From Elusimicrobiota bacterium (GTDB taxonomy: Bacteria > Elusimicrobiota > Elusimicrobia > Elusimicrobiales > UBA9959), in assembly GCA_022703115.1 (NCBI GenBank), contig JAKLEK010000022.1, positions 1 through 13,399 on the forward strand: a stretch of 13,399 bases of DNA, in the 5' to 3' direction. Under the pieces are notes generated by a model. That model was not told the origin of the DNA. It worked only from the letters and a program-made list of their open reading frames with translations, and did not search any database. Position 1 is the stretch's first letter. Every line of letters begins with the position of its first letter. Shown one piece after another: positions 11,818-13,399 of the stretch. Both the position numbers and the translations under genes were made by a program.

Positions 11818-12222
11818 TTACTTCAACTCGACCACGCCGCCGGCCTCGGTGAGCTTTTTCTGCATCTCTTCCGCGGTCTTCTTATCGACGTTCTCTTTCA
11901 CGGTCTTGGGAGCGCCTTCAACCAGGTCCTTGGACTCTTTCAGTCCGAGACCGGTGAGTTCCCTCACGATCTTGATAACGCCGATCTTCTTGGCGGGATC
12001 GGTAACCGATTTCAGCGTCACGGTAAATTCGGTCTGCTCTTCGGAGGCGGCCGCGGCGGAAGCTCCGCCGGCGGCGGGAGCGGCGGCTACGGCCACGCCC
12101 ATGGCGGGAGCGGCTTTAACGCCGAACTTCTCCTCGATGCCTTTCACGAGATCCGACAGTTCCATGACCGTCAGGGTGGAAATAGCCTCTACGATCTGGT
12201 CTTTATTGAGTTTTTCTGCCAT
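11818..12222 (-). CDS. rplL: 50S ribosomal protein L7/L12
   Basis: This is the stalk protein present in several copies per ribosome. It recruits translational GTPases such as EF-G and EF-Tu, both encoded further down this cluster. The 134-residue sequence has the dimerising N-terminal domain (1-33, MELSDLVKGIEEKFGV), a long Ala/Gly/Pro-rich flexible hinge (35-63) and the globular C-terminal domain (64-134). The C-terminal domain contains the factor-binding helix GLGLKESKDLVEGAPKTVKE (91-110). The hinge is on the long side compared with the roughly 120-residue E. coli protein. AAGGAG with good spacing precedes the ATG, consistent with the high translation needed for the multicopy stalk. It is separated from rplJ by 177 bases. 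Confidence 0.98.
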   Translation of the reverse strand: MAEKLNKDQIVEAISTLTVMELSDLVKGIEEKFGVKAAPAMGVAVAAAPAAGGASAAAASEEQTEFTVTLKSVTDPAKKIGVIKIVRELTGLGLKESKDLVEGAPKTVKENVDKKTAEEMQKKLTEAGGVVELK

Positions 12223-12365
12223 TTTGATGTCTCCTTTTATGTCTTAATAGCCCTCCGTCCCCGAAAAGAACGGAAGTTTACCCCCTGCCACGGGGACTAC
12301 CAGGATTTTTACAAATTTACAATGACCGCGTCCGGGAACTGCGCTCAGGCGGTCTTAGACTCTTG

Positions 12366-12401
12366 AGCCTTCCGGCCCATGGCCGCGCCGCGGTGAAGGC
12401 T
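12366..12401 (-). other. Bulged hairpin at the rplJ stop codon
   Basis: Outer arms 12366-12372 and 12395-12401 pair over 7 bases. Inner arms 12373-12377 and 12381-12385 pair over 5 bases around a 3-base loop, leaving a 9-base one-sided bulge. The outer arm overlaps the rplJ stop codon. There is no U-run afterwards. The remaining rplJ-rplL spacer down to 12223 contains an AT-rich patch (12305-12325) but no recognisable promoter. Confidence 0.4.
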
Positions 12402-12936
12402 ACGCCTTCTTGGCGGCGTTCGCCCGCACGGCCTCAACGGCGTAAGCGAGCTTGGCAGTAGGAGCCTCCAGGACCCAGCGGATCTGCGCGAGGTTGGAAT
12501 AAAGCACTCCGGCCAGTTGCGCGATCAGTTCGGGTTTGGAGCCTATCTTAGAAAGCTTTTCAAGGTCCTTGGGGGTAAGCCAGCGGCTGGAAGTGAACCC
12601 GCCCTTTATTTTCAGGGCCGGATTCTCTTTTGCGAACGCCAGAAGCGCCTTGGCCGCTTTTGCTATATCGTCGGAATTCTCCATGGTCACGACGGCCGTA
12701 GGGCCCTTGGCCACGGAAGCGTCACCGGCCTGCAGAGCGGCGTTGGTGATCGCATGTGAAACTATCGTATTTCGAACGACGTTAAAACGCGACTTGGCGG
12801 GACGCAGGTTCTCCTTCAGGGTGTTGATCTCCTTGAACTTAAGACCCTGGAAAGAAGCGAAAAAGACGTCCTTCTGCTTGAACTCGTCCCCCAGCTTCTT
12901 GGAGAGCTGCACTTTATCTGTCTTGGAGAGTTTCAT
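12400..12936 (-). CDS. rplJ: 50S ribosomal protein L10
   Basis: L10 anchors the L7/L12 stalk to 23S rRNA at the GTPase-associated centre. The 178-residue sequence opens MKLSKTDKVQLSKKLGDEFK and includes KENLRPAKSRFNVVRNTIV (41-59), the RNA-binding part of the family. It continues through VAKGPTAVVT and ENPALKIKGGF. It ends in a helical Ala-rich tail (TAKLAYAVEAVRANAAKKA) of the kind that binds L7/L12 dimers. It is somewhat longer than the 165-residue E. coli protein. An in-frame TGA lies upstream and no other start is available. No Shine-Dalgarno is visible before the ATG. Its upstream neighbour is 5S rRNA instead of the usual rplK-rplA, which is unusual. In other bacteria L10 with L7/L12 represses its own leader. 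Confidence 0.97.
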   Translation of the reverse strand: MKLSKTDKVQLSKKLGDEFKQKDVFFASFQGLKFKEINTLKENLRPAKSRFNVVRNTIVSHAITNAALQAGDASVAKGPTAVVTMENSDDIAKAAKALLAFAKENPALKIKGGFTSSRWLTPKDLEKLSKIGSKPELIAQLAGVLYSNLAQIRWVLEAPTAKLAYAVEAVRANAAKKA

Positions 12937-12988
12937 AAGAGCGAGCGTTAAATGATCGAAAATTCATGCGCGACCAGCCTTTGACCGT

Positions 12989-13018
12989 GCCGCACAGGGA
13001 GCTATGCTCCTCGGCGGC
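12989..13018 (-). promoter_or_regulatory. Two-tier hairpin in the 5S-rplJ leader
   Basis: Outer arms 12989-12993 and 13014-13018 (gccgc/gcggc) and inner arms 12998-13002 and 13006-13010 (ggagc/gctcc) stack across an asymmetric 4x3 internal loop with a 3-base terminal loop. It lies 52 bases before the rplJ start, where an L10-binding autoregulatory leader would be expected. The internal loop does not show a clear kink-turn pattern with tandem G-A pairs, so assignment as the known L10 leader is not supported. It might instead be a 3' processing structure of the rRNA transcript. Confidence 0.35.
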
Positions 13019-13024
13019 CCGACC

Positions 13025-13178
13025 TTTCGCGCTATCTATTAGACCGGCAGCGACCTACTCTGCCAACACCGAGTTGGGTGTTAGTACCATCGGCCCTGGA
13101 GCCCTTAACTGCCGTGTTCGGAATGGGAACGGGTGTTACCTCTCCGGAATTACCACCGGTCTAATAGATAGCACGAAA
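13025..13178 (-). other. Extended 23-bp 5S precursor processing stem
   Basis: Bases 13025-13047 and 13156-13178 are inverted repeats of 23 bases with a single difference, and on the transcribed strand that position is a G-U wobble. The inner seven pairs belong roughly to helix I of mature 5S rRNA. The outer part extends the helix well beyond the mature ends. Such a long duplex is what double-strand-specific processing RNases act on. Which enzyme does so here cannot be read from the sequence. Confidence 0.85.
13043..13161 (-). rRNA. rrf: 5S ribosomal RNA
   Basis: The minus strand contains the hallmark 5S segment CACCCGTTCCCATTCCGAAC, followed by an ACGG and AGTTAAG stretch, then GGCCGATGGTACT, and GCAGAGTAGGTCGCTGCC near the 3' end. 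It aligns well by eye with Bacillus and E. coli 5S. The ends are estimated by alignment and may be off by a few bases. The gene lies about 173 bases downstream of 23S and about 100 bases upstream of rplJ. Its terminal helix is continued by a long flanking stem. Confidence 0.96.
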
Positions 13179-13190
13179 CAATAAACGCAA

Positions 13191-13261
13191 AGTCTGAGGT
13201 CGGGGAGCGCGGGGCGAAGAAAGAACTTATTCTCCGGCTCCCGATCCCTGACTCCTGACTT
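13191..13261 (-). repeat. Heptamer-like repeats and imperfect inverted repeat in the 23S-5S spacer
   Basis: On the minus strand, 13261-13234 reads as four 7-base units aagtcag, gagtcag, ggatcgg and gagccgg. The plus strand at 13191-13208 carries a similar pattern (agtctga, ggtcggg), so the two sides can pair imperfectly (AGTC with GACT, GGGAGC with GCTCCC at 13203-13208 and 13237-13242). The array lies between 23S and 5S rRNA and could contribute to a precursor structure. No tRNA gene is present in this spacer. Confidence 0.5.
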
Positions 13262-13334
13262 CATGCGGATCAAATAACCAAGCTTTGAATTAGTATATTG
13301 TGATGATTCTATATTTCTTATAGGATCAAAAAAT

Positions 13335-13399
13335 AAGGCCAAGCCTCACGGCCGATTAGTACCGGTTAGCTGAACATGTTGCCATGCTTACACACCCGG
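13335..13399 (-). rRNA. rrl: 23S ribosomal RNA, 3' end (cut by window edge)
   Basis: The minus strand at the window's right edge reads CCGGGTGTGTAAGC, then GAGCTAACCGG-like (here CAGCTAACCGGTACTAATCG), then GCCGTGAGGCTTGGCCTT. This corresponds to the last part of bacterial 23S rRNA, where E. coli ends in GTGAGGCTTAACCTT. The 3' end is placed at about 13335 by analogy. Only about 65 bases are inside the window, and the orientation matches all other genes here. Confidence 0.95.

Noticed and set aside
12285..12305. A stretch in the rplJ-rplL spacer that resembles part of a conserved 16S rRNA region (ggactaccagg)
   Set aside because: The match covers only about 11 bases and then diverges, and no surrounding 16S sequence is present. 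Treated as chance.
13290..13334. AT-rich stretch after 23S considered as a promoter for 5S or rplJ
   Set aside because: TATACT-like and TTGATC-like words are present but their spacing does not match a sigma-70 promoter, and the AT-richness may just be spacer composition.
13162..13334. Possible tRNA gene in the 23S-5S spacer
   Set aside because: No T-arm GTTCGAATC-like motif, acceptor stem or cloverleaf could be found on either strand.
13136..13342. A 68-codon minus-strand ORF overlapping 5S rRNA and the spacer
   Set aside because: It overlaps the 5S gene and its processing stem and has no recognisable protein features.

Overview
This window is a densely packed informational gene cluster from a bacterium. 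Every gene reads on the minus strand, so in transcription order it runs from high to low coordinates: 3' end of 23S rRNA, 5S rRNA, rplJ (L10), rplL (L7/L12), rpoB, rpoC, rpsL (S12), rpsG (S7), fusA (EF-G) and the first 24 codons of tuf (EF-Tu). There is no phage, transposon, CRISPR array or defence gene. All the proteins are recognisable housekeeping genes that look intact, except tuf and 23S, which are cut by the window edges.

The base composition is fairly GC-rich. RpoC carries the large double-barrel insertion in its trigger loop that is typical of many Gram-negative (diderm) lineages, and RpoB carries a shortened charged coiled-coil insertion. The protein flavour is compatible with Elusimicrobiota or a neighbouring diderm phylum. 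That placement is an impression and is not proven by the sequence.

Layout: 13335-13399 is the 23S 3' end. 13179-13334 is the main part of an AT-rich-to-GC-rich 23S-5S spacer with heptamer-like repeats. 13043-13161 is 5S rRNA, closed by a very long 23-bp stem. 12937-13024 is a short leader with a two-tier hairpin. 11818-12936 holds rplJ and rplL. 11539-11817 is a 279-bp spacer with hairpins. 3345-11538 holds rpoB and rpoC. 2287-3225 holds rpsL and rpsG. 126-2222 is fusA, and 1-74 is tuf. No gene-free stretch exceeds 300 bases.

The genes form the classical beta operon (L10, L7/L12, RNA polymerase beta and beta') run directly into the str operon (S12, S7, EF-G, EF-Tu), and this whole unit sits about 100 nt downstream of an rRNA operon with no visible terminator between them. 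Together they encode the ribosomal stalk, the catalytic core of RNA polymerase, the decoding-centre protein S12, the 30S head protein S7 and the elongation factors that bind the stalk. The most unusual observations are the rRNA to rplJ junction without rplK/rplA, the extended 5S precursor stem, a clean seven-unit 7-nt tandem repeat that includes the rpsG stop codon, and strong GC hairpins lacking a U-tract in several intercistronic spacers.
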